NCBI RefSeq assembly: GCF_000613785.1
Contig: NZ_BAJQ01000003.1
Span: 62,001 to 126,000, forward strand
Length of the DNA: 64,000 nucleotides
Direction of reading: 5' to 3'
From: Segatella oulorum JCM 14966
GTDB taxonomy: Bacteria; Bacteroidota; Bacteroidia; Bacteroidales; Bacteroidaceae
The notes beneath the pieces were generated by a model, which saw only the letters and a program-made list of their open reading frames with translations, did not search any database and was not told where the DNA came from. Within the stretch, counting starts at the first letter, position 1; each line of letters starts with the position of its first letter. Positions 19,416-27,743 of this stretch are shown here, in pieces. The translations under genes and the position numbers were made by a program.

Positions 19416-20840
19416 ATGAATTACACGAGGTTAACAGCAGCAGAAGCTGCAGCATTGATTCAACACGATGACGCTTTGGCCTTATCGGGTTTCACTCCGA
19501 ACGGTGTTCCTAAAGCTGTTTTTCGTGAGTTGTCGAAACGTTGCCAAGCCGAACATTGTGCAGGGCGTCCGTTTCAGGTAGGAATCATCACCGGAGCCTC
19601 TACTGGTCAGAGCGTAGAGGGCGACATGGCGCGCTGCAATGGCATCAAGTTTCGGACGCCTTTTTCTACCAACAAGGACTTTAGGGAGCACACCAATGCG
19701 GGCGAAATCGATTTTGAGGACATGCACTTGGGCCATGTTGCCGAGCGTTTGCGGCGCGGCTTCTATGGCAAAATCGATTGGGCTATTATCGAAGTGAGTG
19801 GCTATATGCAGGCCGGAAGCACCTGTCGGGCCTATTTAACGAGTGCGGGTGGCGTGGTGCCCACGATTGTTCGTTTGGCCAAGCATGTGATTTTGGAGCT
19901 CAACACCTTTCATAGTCCGCAGTCGGGGCTGCTGCATGATGTCTATGAACCGGCGCGTTGCCCCCATCGTTTGCCCATTATGATTAATCATGTGGGTGAC
20001 AGAATTGGCAAAGAGTTTGTTGAAATCGACTGCAATAAGATTGTGGGTGTGGTGGAATGTTGCATTCCCGAGGAAGCCAGGTGCTTTAAACCCGTTGACG
20101 AGGTGACGCAGCAGATGGGGCATCATGTGGCCGATTTCTTGGTTTCTGACCTTAAACGGGGGTTGCTTCCCAAGGAGTTTCTGCCTGTTCAGAGTGGTGT
20201 AGGCGTCATCAGCAATGCTGTTTTGGAGGCTTTAGGCCATCATCCGGCCATTCCAAACTTTTCGGTTTATACCGAAGTGGTGCAGGATGCGGTCATCAAA
20301 CACATGAAAAACGGCAAGATTATCGATGCCAGTTGCTCGTCGTTGACAGTGACTAACGAGACGCTTCAGGATATTTATGCCAACATGGATTATTTCTATC
20401 GTCACGTAGTTATTCGTCCAAGTGAGATTAGTAATTCGCCCGAAGTAATCCGAAGGCTTGGCGTTATTGCCATGAACACGGCTATGGAGTGTGACATTTA
20501 TGGGCATGAGAACTCCAGTCACGTGTGTGGTAGTCAGTTAATGAATGGCATTGGCGGGTCGTGTGACTATGAACGGAATGGCTATTTGAGCATTTTCACG
20601 ATGCCAAGTACGATGAAGGGTGGCCGAGTGAGCACCATTGTGCCCATGTGTAGCCATGTTGATTCCACCGAACATGATGTGGATGCCATCGTAACCGAGC
20701 AGGGTGTGGCCGACCTTCGCTGTAAAGGTCCGTTGCGAAGAGCACAGGAAATTATCGAAAATTGTGCGCATCCCGACTATCGTCCGTTGTTAAGAGACTA
20801 TTTAAAGATGGCCGGTAGAGGCACGAGCCCCATTGTTTAG
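19416..20840 (+). CDS. Acetyl-CoA hydrolase/transferase family protein (succinate/propionate:CoA transferase type)
   Basis: About 474 residues, starting MNYTRLTAAEAAALIQ. It belongs to the Cat1/SCACT-like family that moves CoA between acetate, succinate or propionate, or hydrolyses acetyl-CoA. Evidence: the GFTPNGVPKAVFREL N-terminal motif, the PVQSGVGVISNAVLEAL glycine loop near residue 260, and MNGIGGSCDYERNGYLSIF plus the EQGVADLRCKGP tail. In a succinate- and propionate-forming anaerobe a role in fermentation is likely. An in-frame ATG at 19380 is rejected because the promoter box lies downstream of it. Monocistronic; followed by a hairpin at 21041. Confidence 0.88.
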   Translation: MNYTRLTAAEAAALIQHDDALALSGFTPNGVPKAVFRELSKRCQAEHCAGRPFQVGIITGASTGQSVEGDMARCNGIKFRTPFSTNKDFREHTNAGEIDFEDMHLGHVAERLRRGFYGKIDWAIIEVSGYMQAGSTCRAYLTSAGGVVPTIVRLAKHVILELNTFHSPQSGLLHDVYEPARCPHRLPIMINHVGDRIGKEFVEIDCNKIVGVVECCIPEEARCFKPVDEVTQQMGHHVADFLVSDLKRGLLPKEFLPVQSGVGVISNAVLEALGHHPAIPNFSVYTEVVQDAVIKHMKNGKIIDASCSSLTVTNETLQDIYANMDYFYRHVVIRPSEISNSPEVIRRLGVIAMNTAMECDIYGHENSSHVCGSQLMNGIGGSCDYERNGYLSIFTMPSTMKGGRVSTIVPMCSHVDSTEHDVDAIVTEQGVADLRCKGPLRRAQEIIENCAHPDYRPLLRDYLKMAGRGTSPIV

Positions 20841-21040
20841 GTGCGGCTTTCGCCTTTCATCAAGCCTATTTGAAAAAAGGTGACATGCGCTTGGCTTCAT
20901 TTTGAAGGGAAAGATGGCCAGGAATGGATTACCAAACAGTGCTGAAGGAGTGCGTGTTGCGTGTTAGATTCTTGTAAGTTTAGACTTCTATGGTTCAAAA
21001 CTTATAAATGAAGATTAGAGATAATGCTGCATATTACGGA

Positions 21041-21075
21041 GAAAGCTACTCACTAATGAGCAGTGAATAGCTTTC
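21041..21075. terminator. Hairpin terminator, probably bidirectional
   Basis: Arms GAAAGCTACTCACT and AGTGAATAGCTTTC (13 of 14 pairs) around a 7-nt loop, followed on the + strand by CTTTTATATCTTTT. It lies about 200 bp after the CoA-transferase stop; nothing else was seen between 20841 and this hairpin. Confidence 0.65.
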
Positions 21076-21097
21076 CTTTTATATCTTTTACTTCTAT

Positions 21098-21123
21098 GCT
21101 GATTTGCTATAGAGCAAATCAGC
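21098..21123 (-). terminator. Hairpin terminator of the small outer-membrane protein gene
   Basis: Perfect 11-bp arms GCTGATTTGCT/AGCAAATCAGC with loop ATAG, starting 2 bp after the TAA of the minus-strand gene at 21126-21641. The U-tract is weak. Confidence 0.6.
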
Positions 21124-21125
21124 GT

Positions 21126-21641
21126 TTAAAAAATATAGCCTATTCCTAAGACTAAACGGTTGAAATCTTTTTGTGTAATGCTATATTGGGCAGTTACTCC
21201 TAAATGCTTAAATAATTCAATGCCTGCTTGTGGAGCACACAAAAAATGAGTCCTTTCACCCTCATTGAAGACGCCTCTACCTTGATTATCAAAAGTTACA
21301 CCTGCACCTGCACCTGCATAGAATAACATCTTTTGAGAAAGTGGAAACCAATAGTGTAATGATGGGAGTACAACCAGTGAACGCCCATTGAATGGGGAAT
21401 TGGCATATTGTTTCTGTACTATAGAATAACTCTCATAACTAAGTTTTAAATTTACACGTAAAGGGCTTTCATTGAAACGATATTTTCCCTCTACATACAT
21501 GCCTATATGACTCTCTTTCATTCCCATTGCACGTAATGTTATCGGATAGTTTAAGCCCAATTCAATGCGAAAGGGGTGTTCTCGTGCCCATAAATTAGCC
21601 TGTAAAGCGAGCCCTACAAATAACAAGTAGAATTTTTTCAT
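21126..21641 (-). CDS. Putative small outer-membrane beta-barrel protein
   Basis: 171 residues with a signal peptide ending near residue 19 (LQANLWA). The mature part has alternating hydrophobic and aromatic strands (IRMELGLNYPI-like start, YVEGKYRF, LRVNLKLSYESY, HYWFPLSQKMLFYAGAG) and ends in the aromatic GIGYIF, typical of an OmpA/OmpW-like porin fold. I do not recognise a specific family; outer-membrane protein beta-barrel domain is the safest name. It has its own promoter box at 21803 and a hairpin directly after the stop. No clear functional partner nearby. Confidence 0.65.
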   Translation of the reverse strand: MKKFYLLFVGLALQANLWAREHPFRIELGLNYPITLRAMGMKESHIGMYVEGKYRFNESPLRVNLKLSYESYSIVQKQYANSPFNGRSLVVLPSLHYWFPLSQKMLFYAGAGAGVTFDNQGRGVFNEGERTHFLCAPQAGIELFKHLGVTAQYSITQKDFNRLVLGIGYIF

Positions 21642-21658
21642 ATTAATATTATAATATT

Positions 21659-21733
21659 TTAATGTTTAGATATTCTTAAACCTCCCCATCTTCCATTAAT
21701 TTTTCCTGCTAAAATAACCTCTCCAGCTTTCAT
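21659..21733 (-). CDS. Possible 24-residue leader peptide upstream of the outer-membrane protein
   Basis: An ATG at 21733 opens a 24-codon frame (MKAGEVILAGKINGRWGG and so on) ending 17 bp before the start at 21641. It lies within the mRNA predicted from the promoter at 21803. Gly-rich and basic. No family recognised, no strong ribosome site, and it could be chance. Confidence 0.2.
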   Translation of the reverse strand: MKAGEVILAGKINGRWGGLRISKH

Positions 21734-21802
21734 TCACTTTATAGGCAATTCGTGCAAGCCCATCAAAAAATCATATGATATATTATTTATTATAATTCGG
21801 TG

Positions 21803-21830
21803 CAAAGGTAGATTTTTTTCTAAATTCAAA
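21803..21830 (-). promoter_or_regulatory. Promoter box for the outer-membrane protein gene
   Basis: TACCTTTG on the minus strand at 21803-21810. A TTTG at 21827-21830 is only 16 bp away, shorter than the usual 19-21. It implies a leader of roughly 155 nt. Confidence 0.5.
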
Positions 21831-22187
21831 AAATACTCAAAATTAAGTATTTTACATGATATGCTTTAAATAGATATTGATAGGGTGTACTACTAACCAA
21901 ATAAGCAGTACCTAAAAATAATGATAGGTAGGGATTATATAGTAAGAGCTTTCAATTATTCTATTGACATTTTCTAAAATAAGTAAAGCAATGTTGTTTA
22001 TGTTGAAGATGGTTTATTCCCCTTATTAATCCTTATGGTGAAAGGTAGATACCTGATTTGTCTTTTCTTCATGATATAAGAGGCTACAAACAGGGTATAC
22101 AATCAAACAATTATTGGGCGTTTAATACCTATTTGTTTGGCGATGTAAAAATAAAAATATATTTTTACAATATAATAAAGGAAGAAT
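21831..22187. other. AT-rich intergenic DNA, nothing recognised
   Basis: Continues the gene-free stretch between the outer-membrane protein and the 22.2 kb genes. It has runs of A and T and no conserved frame, repeat phase or strong hairpin that I can see. Confidence 0.5.
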
Positions 22188-22349
22188 ATGATAACATGTA
22201 AGGAAAAAACAAGAGAAGAACTCATTGCAGGTTTTAAACGTGCTATTGAGCGAAAGAGAGCATTTGAAGAAGAAGCGTAAAAGGAATTTGCCGAAATGTG
22301 CAGGCGTGGAGAGGAGTTATTTTGCGTGTTACTTTCTTATAAATTTTAA
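22188..22349 (+). pseudogene. Small ORF with an in-frame stop (30 codons, then 22 more)
   Basis: An ATG at 22188, preceded by a good ribosome site (aaaggaaga), reads 30 residues (MITCKEKTREELIAGFKRAI, then ERKRAFEEEA) to TAA at 22278-22280. The same frame continues as KEFAEMCRRGEELFCVLLSYKF to TAA at 22347. The charged helical pattern carries straight on across the stop, so this looks like one small protein of about 53 residues with a nonsense change, or a genuine 30-residue protein. No function recognised. The HEAT-repeat gene starts 7 bp after the second stop. Confidence 0.4.
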
Positions 22350-22356
22350 AATAAAA

Positions 22357-22971
22357 ATGGAAATTGATGGTCTATTAAACAGGATATTGCCCATAGAACA
22401 TGGCTTTCAGCACATCATTGAAGGTGCTAATGAGATTATTTCTACATACTCAAAGGAGCGATGTGCAGAGCTTGCTGGTAAGCTTTTTGAGCACGAAGCC
22501 TACCAAATTCGAATGTTGGCAACAACAATATGGGGTAGATTGGCAACGGAAGATGACGACGCACTTTGCTTTCTGAAGGAGCGAATAAGCACTGATGAGC
22601 ATTGGCGAGTGCAGGAAATGCTTGCAAAGGCTTTTGATGAAGTTTGCAAATACAGAGGCTATGAAGCATCGTTGCCACTTATAAAAGAATGGCTAAATGA
22701 CGATAATCCGAATGTTATTCGTGCGGTAACAGAAGGATTACGGATTTGGACAAGTCGCCCATTCTTCAAAGAAAATCCATCAATTGCCATTGCATTAATC
22801 AGTCAACACAAAGCACACGAAAGTGAATATCTAAGAAAGTCTGTAGGAAATGCTTTGAAAGATATCAGCAAAAAGCATCGCGAATTGATACAGACTGAGG
22901 TGCAACAATGGGATTTATCCCATCCGAGGGTTCTGTTTACTTACAAACTTGCAACGAAGTTGTTGAAATAA
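22357..22971 (+). CDS. HEAT-like repeat protein, DNA alkylation repeat (AlkD-like) superfamily
   Basis: About 204 residues starting MEIDGLLNRILPI, all helical. The repeated pattern (YQIRMLATTIWGRLA, WRVQEMLAKAFDEVC, PNVIRAVTEGLRIWTSRP, LRKSVGNALKDISKKH) is that of AlkD-type HEAT repeats, which in true members remove bulky alkylated bases without base flipping. The tail (SHPRVLFTYKLATKLL) also fits. Relatives include proteins with no glycosylase activity, so repair function is not assured. The start at 22357 is preferred over an in-frame ATG at 22225 inside the upstream small ORF. The glf gene is convergent, 16 bp away. Confidence 0.65.
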   Translation: MEIDGLLNRILPIEHGFQHIIEGANEIISTYSKERCAELAGKLFEHEAYQIRMLATTIWGRLATEDDDALCFLKERISTDEHWRVQEMLAKAFDEVCKYRGYEASLPLIKEWLNDDNPNVIRAVTEGLRIWTSRPFFKENPSIAIALISQHKAHESEYLRKSVGNALKDISKKHRELIQTEVQQWDLSHPRVLFTYKLATKLLK

Positions 22972-22987
22972 AGATTGCGATTGGCAA

Positions 22988-24115
22988 CTATTCTGCATCG
23001 AACATATCCATCACTTTCTCCACGATAGGTGCCATATCGTAGTATTGATATTCAGCTAAACGGCCACCGAAGAGTGTGTTTGGCTCGGCATCGGCCAGCT
23101 GTTTGTATTGCTGATAGAGCGAGTTATTGCGCTCATCATTCACAGGATAATAAGGTTCCATGCCGGGTTTCCACTCTGTTGAATACTCTTTAGAGATGAT
23201 GGTGTATGGATTTTTATCAACCGCTTCACCGAAAGTTTCAAAGTGTTTATGCTCAATGATGCGTGTATAGGGCACTGTTCGATCCGTATAATTCACCACA
23301 GCACAACCTTGATAATTGCTTTTTGGCAGACATTCTTCTTCGAATTTCACGGTGCGATATTGCAAATAGCCCAACCGATAATTGAAATATTCATCGATTT
23401 TTCCTGTGAATACTTTCGTTTTAGCAAGCCCATCTAATGCCTGTCGATGCTCAAAATAGTTGGTTTCTGTGCGCACTTCCACATCTTTCAATAACTGATT
23501 GATAAGCTGATTGTAGCCACCTTTCGGAATACCTTGATAGGCATCGTTGAAGTAATTATTGTCATACACCAAGCGAACGGGTAGACGACGAATGATGAAG
23601 GCAGGCAAATCGGTGCATTTTCTTCCCCATTGTTTCTCCGTATAGCCCTTAATCAGCTTCTCATAGATGTCTTTTCCGATGAGCAATAAGGCTTGTTCTT
23701 CCAAGTTTCTGGGTGCATCTATCCCCCTTTCCCGCATGTGTAGCAACGCCTCTTTTCGTTGTTCGTTAAGCCTTTGCATTGCTTCTTCCGGAGTTTTCAC
23801 ACCCCACATCTGATGGAAAGTGTTCATGTTGAAAGGCAAATTGTAGAGTTCTCCTTGGTAATTGGCCATGGGGCTGTTGGTATAGCGATTGAATTCGACC
23901 AAGGAATTGACAAACTTCCACACCCGTTGACTATTGGTATGAAAGATGTGTGCACCATATTTGTGTACGTTTATCCCCTCTATCTTTTCGCAATAGAGGT
24001 TTCCTCCGCAATGTTTTCGGGCTTCAATCACCAAGCATCGCTTTCCTTTTTGATGAGCAAAATAAGCAAAAGTGGCACCGAAAAGGCCTGAACCAACAAT
24101 CAAATAATCATACAT
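22988..24115 (-). CDS. glf: UDP-galactopyranose mutase
   Basis: A 375-residue FAD enzyme that converts UDP-galactopyranose to UDP-galactofuranose. The dinucleotide-binding GSGLFG is at residues 8-13, RCLVIEARKHCGGN follows, and HKYGAHIFHTNSQRVW is the hallmark of the family. The later YTEKQWGRKCTDLP, the PKGGYNQLI motif and the C-terminal LFGGRLAEYQYYDM are all present. Last gene of the minus-strand series 27547-22988, which also contains two GT4 and one GT2 transferase. This implies galactofuranose in the surface glycan. Confidence 0.95.
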   Translation of the reverse strand: MYDYLIVGSGLFGATFAYFAHQKGKRCLVIEARKHCGGNLYCEKIEGINVHKYGAHIFHTNSQRVWKFVNSLVEFNRYTNSPMANYQGELYNLPFNMNTFHQMWGVKTPEEAMQRLNEQRKEALLHMRERGIDAPRNLEEQALLLIGKDIYEKLIKGYTEKQWGRKCTDLPAFIIRRLPVRLVYDNNYFNDAYQGIPKGGYNQLINQLLKDVEVRTETNYFEHRQALDGLAKTKVFTGKIDEYFNYRLGYLQYRTVKFEEECLPKSNYQGCAVVNYTDRTVPYTRIIEHKHFETFGEAVDKNPYTIISKEYSTEWKPGMEPYYPVNDERNNSLYQQYKQLADAEPNTLFGGRLAEYQYYDMAPIVEKVMDMFDAE

Positions 24116-24162
24116 CGTTAAAATAAGAATAAGAAAAGTGGGATAAAATACGGTGTATAAAC

Positions 24163-25326
24163 CTACGCATCAAAGAGCTGTGTGAGCTGTTTTCCTGCCA
24201 CATCGAACGTAAAATTCTTGCTATATTCGGCTCTTCCTGCAGCAATTTGCTGTTGTAATGCCGTGTTTGTGAGTGCTTCGTGCATTGTTTTTGCAAGCGT
24301 TTCTGCATCATTCTCGGGCACCAACAAGCCTGCTTTCCCATTGTTAAGGATTTCTTTTGGTCCTGTAGGACAATCAGTTGCCACAATCATCTTGTCTAAA
24401 AGCAAGGCTTCAATCATTGTGGTTGGCAACCCTTCGAAGTGAGAACTTTGCACGAAAAGGCTGCATCGCTTGGTCCAAGGCAGTGGGTTGGACATGAAAC
24501 CTAAGAAGAAAACATGGTCGGCCACGTGGCATTCGTGTGCTGTTTGCTGTAGTTGTGCCAATGAAACACCTTTCCCTATGATATAAAGCTCCTCGTTGTG
24601 ACCATCATTTTTGCGCAGCAACGCATAAGCCTTGATGAGTGTTGTCACGTCTTTTTGCCTTTCTTCTAAGCGCGTTACACTAAGAATAAAAGGCTTTTCA
24701 ATGCGGCAATCGTCCACTTTTTGATGGGCAGCATCGAAAAGATGCTGTGTGTTGATGCTGTTATAAATCATGCGAAGTTTGTCTTTCTGTTGTGGAAAGA
24801 ACCGACAAGCCTCCTCAAACATAGCCTTAGAAATGGTTACTAAGTAGTCATAACGCCCTGCTTTCTGCTGCAATTTCGCCATTTCCGTGGGGTCATTTTG
24901 TTGGTTGATGGTGAGCGAATAATGATAGAAAACAATCTTTTTCGCCGGGATATGCGTCATGAAAGAACCGAAAGCATGGTTGAAGTCAATGATAACTTCA
25001 TTCTGTTTGGCCAGTTTTTGGATGGCACTTCGCAGGATAAAGCGTCGGATAGGATTAAGTATAAACTCGTCTAACAGCTTGATAGGCCGTATCAAATGGG
25101 CCGTATAGCGTTTTAACAGTAACGGGTTGGATAACAAATGCACCACTTTTACATCATCGGGAATGCGCGAAAGAAACATCTCTTTCTGCTGCATGTTGTA
25201 ACCAATGACTAAAGTAAGGTTGTATAAACCCGTGTTAGAGAGGTTACGAAGATATTCAATCAAGACGGTTTCTGTGCCGCCATCCAAGAAAAGACTGATG
25301 AGAAAAGCTATATTTTTCTTTTGCAT
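24163..25326 (-). CDS. Glycosyltransferase family 4, first of two tandem paralogs
   Basis: About 387 residues starting MQKKNIAFLISLFLDGGTET. A GT-B fold retaining glycosyltransferase. N-terminal glycine-rich acceptor loop (LDGGTETVLIEYL), central LSVTRLEERQKDVTTLIKAYALL nucleotide-sugar region, and the C-terminal ExFEGLPTTMIEALL motif with EALLLDKMIVATDCPTGP. An in-frame ATG at 25386 would add 20 unconserved residues. It shares these motifs almost word for word with the next gene (25400-26623), so the pair arose by tandem duplication. Sugar specificity unknown. Confidence 0.87.
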   Translation of the reverse strand: MQKKNIAFLISLFLDGGTETVLIEYLRNLSNTGLYNLTLVIGYNMQQKEMFLSRIPDDVKVVHLLSNPLLLKRYTAHLIRPIKLLDEFILNPIRRFILRSAIQKLAKQNEVIIDFNHAFGSFMTHIPAKKIVFYHYSLTINQQNDPTEMAKLQQKAGRYDYLVTISKAMFEEACRFFPQQKDKLRMIYNSINTQHLFDAAHQKVDDCRIEKPFILSVTRLEERQKDVTTLIKAYALLRKNDGHNEELYIIGKGVSLAQLQQTAHECHVADHVFFLGFMSNPLPWTKRCSLFVQSSHFEGLPTTMIEALLLDKMIVATDCPTGPKEILNNGKAGLLVPENDAETLAKTMHEALTNTALQQQIAAGRAEYSKNFTFDVAGKQLTQLFDA

Positions 25327-25399
25327 TTGGGTGAAATTTATGGTTGTTGTAAGGAAGATAGCCTCTGCATAGGTGGCCATCTCCACTTTTTCTAATCAT

Positions 25400-26623
25400 C
25401 TAATACATTGTTTCTCCTAAGAAAAGAGCGTGCAGTTGCCGGTCAATATGTGCGAAAGTGAAAATCTTTTTCTGCTCTTCTGCCGCAGAAAGCAATCGTT
25501 GTTGTAGCGATTTATCGTTGAGAAGTTGAAGAACAGCTGCGGCAAAGGCCGGCGCATCGCCTACAGGAGGGAGCAAACCGCAACGCCCATGGTCTAAGAT
25601 TTCGCGTGGACCCGTTGGACAATCGGTTGCCACAATGAGCTTATCAAGCAGCAACGCTTCGATAAGCACTGTGGGAAGACCCTCGAATTTGGCGCTATGC
25701 ACAAATATTTTGCAATGCGAAATCCATGGAAGCGGGGTGGGTTGAAAACCTAAAAACACCACTTTATCAGCCACTTGCAGTGTCTTTGCGAGCTGTTTGA
25801 GCTGTGCTTCATCCTTTCCTTTACCAATAATATAGAGCCCTTCGCTGATATGATGCTCGTGAACCAGCAAACTATAGGCACGAATGAGCGTTGAAAGATC
25901 CTTTTGTGACTCCTCTAAACGTTCGACAGCTAATAGATAAGGCCGCTGAATGAGCGGATTATCAATGGTCTTCTCGGCATATTCTGCAAGAAGTTGTTCA
26001 TCCTTTGCGTTGTAAAGGAGTATGAATTTTTCTTTGAATTGTGGAAACATTTTCCTGCCTTCTTCACACATTGCCCTCGAAATGGTTACCACTTTGTGGT
26101 ATGCGGCAAGCCCTTTCTTCATGCGATTCATGCGCTTTGGATTGTTTTTTAGCACCTGATCGAAGCTGAAATGAAAGAAAGCTATCTTGCGTTTTCGTAT
26201 GTGATGGAGGAAAGCATAAGCACGACAATCAAAATCAATGATGGCATCTGCCTGTCGAGATAGCTTGTAAATGCCCCTTTGTGTGGCGAGTCTTCGCAGG
26301 GGAACGAAAAGTATTTCGTCGATGCTTGCGGCAAAAAAAGAAGCTCTTTTCTCAATGCGTTGGCGTGAAAGTCGCGTGAGAAAGGGACTCTGATTGAAGT
26401 AAACCACCTTGACACGCGGACTTAATTTTGGACGATAAACCTCCAAATCGCCATAGCAAATGCCTATTCCTAAGGTGACATCGTAGTGTAGATGGTCGGC
26501 CAAATGGTTGACATATTCCAATAGAACGGTGTCAATGCCACCATCTAAAAAGCGTGATAGGAGGAAAAGCAGTCGCAAAGGCCGCTTGTCTGACTTCGTT
26601 TCTTTAGACTGAAAAGACTGCAT
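25400..26623 (-). CDS. Glycosyltransferase family 4, second tandem paralog
   Basis: A 407-residue GT-B enzyme with the same architecture as its neighbour: LDGGIDTVLLEYV near the N-terminus, AVERLEESQKDLSTLIRAYSLL in the middle, and KFEGLPTVLIEALLLDKLIVA near the C-terminus. Its start abuts the GT2 stop at 26624, so the genes are translationally linked. Likely adds successive sugars to the same glycan as its paralog. Confidence 0.87.
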   Translation of the reverse strand: MQSFQSKETKSDKRPLRLLFLLSRFLDGGIDTVLLEYVNHLADHLHYDVTLGIGICYGDLEVYRPKLSPRVKVVYFNQSPFLTRLSRQRIEKRASFFAASIDEILFVPLRRLATQRGIYKLSRQADAIIDFDCRAYAFLHHIRKRKIAFFHFSFDQVLKNNPKRMNRMKKGLAAYHKVVTISRAMCEEGRKMFPQFKEKFILLYNAKDEQLLAEYAEKTIDNPLIQRPYLLAVERLEESQKDLSTLIRAYSLLVHEHHISEGLYIIGKGKDEAQLKQLAKTLQVADKVVFLGFQPTPLPWISHCKIFVHSAKFEGLPTVLIEALLLDKLIVATDCPTGPREILDHGRCGLLPPVGDAPAFAAAVLQLLNDKSLQQRLLSAAEEQKKIFTFAHIDRQLHALFLGETMY

Positions 26624-27547
26624 CTATTTGTTCTTTTGCGTTAAAGCGTTTGCATCTATCCATTCTATTTTCGGATGGAAAAATATTCCATCCCACAAAC
26701 CTCGTGTGAGTTGGTGAAGCAAAGCGCGTTCTTCTTCTTGCGGAAGATGGCGCTTTTTGATCAAACGTCGCTGCAAACGAATTTTGTTAAGCTGTGAAAA
26801 AAAGAACACAACAGGGTTTTTATGCTTCCTATCGATAAAGGTTCTATTGCGCTCTTCGTAGTATAATTTCCAAGCATGTTGGCCGCGAATGTCTTTTAAA
26901 ACGGGGGTATAGTTCTCGGCTGTCGCATGAAGAACAACACTCTCTTCGGCATAAATGCCCACAAAGCCATTGGAAAACATGCGATAGGAGTACTCAAAAT
27001 CATCGCACCAAATAAAGAATTCGCGATAAGGGAGTCCGATTTTAAACGGCATATCACCGCGAATAAGCATCGAAACGAACGACCCATTACGAATGATTTT
27101 CTGTTGCGTTTCATGCGAAAAGGATGTATTTTCGGGCAATTCTTGCCGGCCAAAAACAACCTTGTTCATCAGGTGTTGCGAACCATCTTTCCACACCACT
27201 TTGCTGTTAATGAACCCCACTTGCGCTTGATGCGTATAGGGAAGCATCTTTTCTAAAGTGTCATCGTGAGGAATGGTGTCGTCGTCCATGAGCCAAATCC
27301 AATCGGCTTGCAGGGCAACGGCTGCTTTTATGCCTTCAAAAAAGCCACCCGCTCCCCCGGTGTTCCGTGTTGTTCGAATCACACGAACGCCTTCTGCGGT
27401 TCGCAAAAACTCGGCAGTGCCATCGGTAGAGCAATTATCTATGACGACAATATGCGTGGGGAGGCATGTCTGTTTCTTTAAAGCTGCAATGTTTTGCTTC
27501 AGTAAAACCAAGCGGTTATAGGTGACAACGACAGCAACAATGTTCAT
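26624..27547 (-). CDS. Glycosyltransferase family 2, galactofuranosyltransferase-like (GlfT2 type)
   Basis: A 307-residue GT-A enzyme. It begins MNIVAVVVTYNRLVLLKQNI, has the IDNCSTDGT nucleotide motif, NTGGAGGFFEG, and the metal-binding WIWLMDDDT typical of the GlfT-like subgroup, then the FFIWCDDFEYSYR acceptor/catalytic motif. This subgroup often transfers galactofuranose, and glf lies three genes downstream on the same strand, so a Galf transferase is the best guess. First gene of the series; promoter at 27627-27658. Confidence 0.85.
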   Translation of the reverse strand: MNIVAVVVTYNRLVLLKQNIAALKKQTCLPTHIVVIDNCSTDGTAEFLRTAEGVRVIRTTRNTGGAGGFFEGIKAAVALQADWIWLMDDDTIPHDDTLEKMLPYTHQAQVGFINSKVVWKDGSQHLMNKVVFGRQELPENTSFSHETQQKIIRNGSFVSMLIRGDMPFKIGLPYREFFIWCDDFEYSYRMFSNGFVGIYAEESVVLHATAENYTPVLKDIRGQHAWKLYYEERNRTFIDRKHKNPVVFFFSQLNKIRLQRRLIKKRHLPQEEERALLHQLTRGLWDGIFFHPKIEWIDANALTQKNK

Positions 27548-27626
27548 GTTATGCTAAAATGATGGGATGTGTGGCCGTCAAAAGAAACTTCTTCCAGCCA
27601 GCCTGATGATGGATTTCTTTTTACGA

Positions 27627-27658
27627 CAAAGGTAATTTTTTTTAGCGATGTTCGCAAA
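27627..27658 (-). promoter_or_regulatory. Promoter for the GT2-GT4-GT4-glf series
   Basis: Minus strand TTTG (27655-27658), 20-bp spacer, TACCTTTG (27627-27634), about 80 bp upstream of the GT2 start. Confidence 0.72.
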
Positions 27659-27730
27659 TATATGGGTAAAAAAGGGAGCAAAAAGGACATATTTTATACG
27701 GCATCGTTTCAAAAGCACGAATATAATGTG

Positions 27731-27738
27731 TACATTTG
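27731..27738 (+). promoter_or_regulatory. -7 box immediately upstream of the GT2 start
   Basis: TACATTTG ends only 5 bp before the ATG at 27744. If used, the transcript would be nearly or fully leaderless. The upstream element is poor (GTTTC at 27706-27710). Confidence 0.45.
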
Positions 27739-27743
27739 CAAGC

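Noticed and set aside
22225-22356. N-terminal extension of the HEAT-repeat protein
   Set aside because: The 44 extra residues overlap the small ORF in another frame and do not resemble the repeat domain; the ATG at 22357 is well placed.
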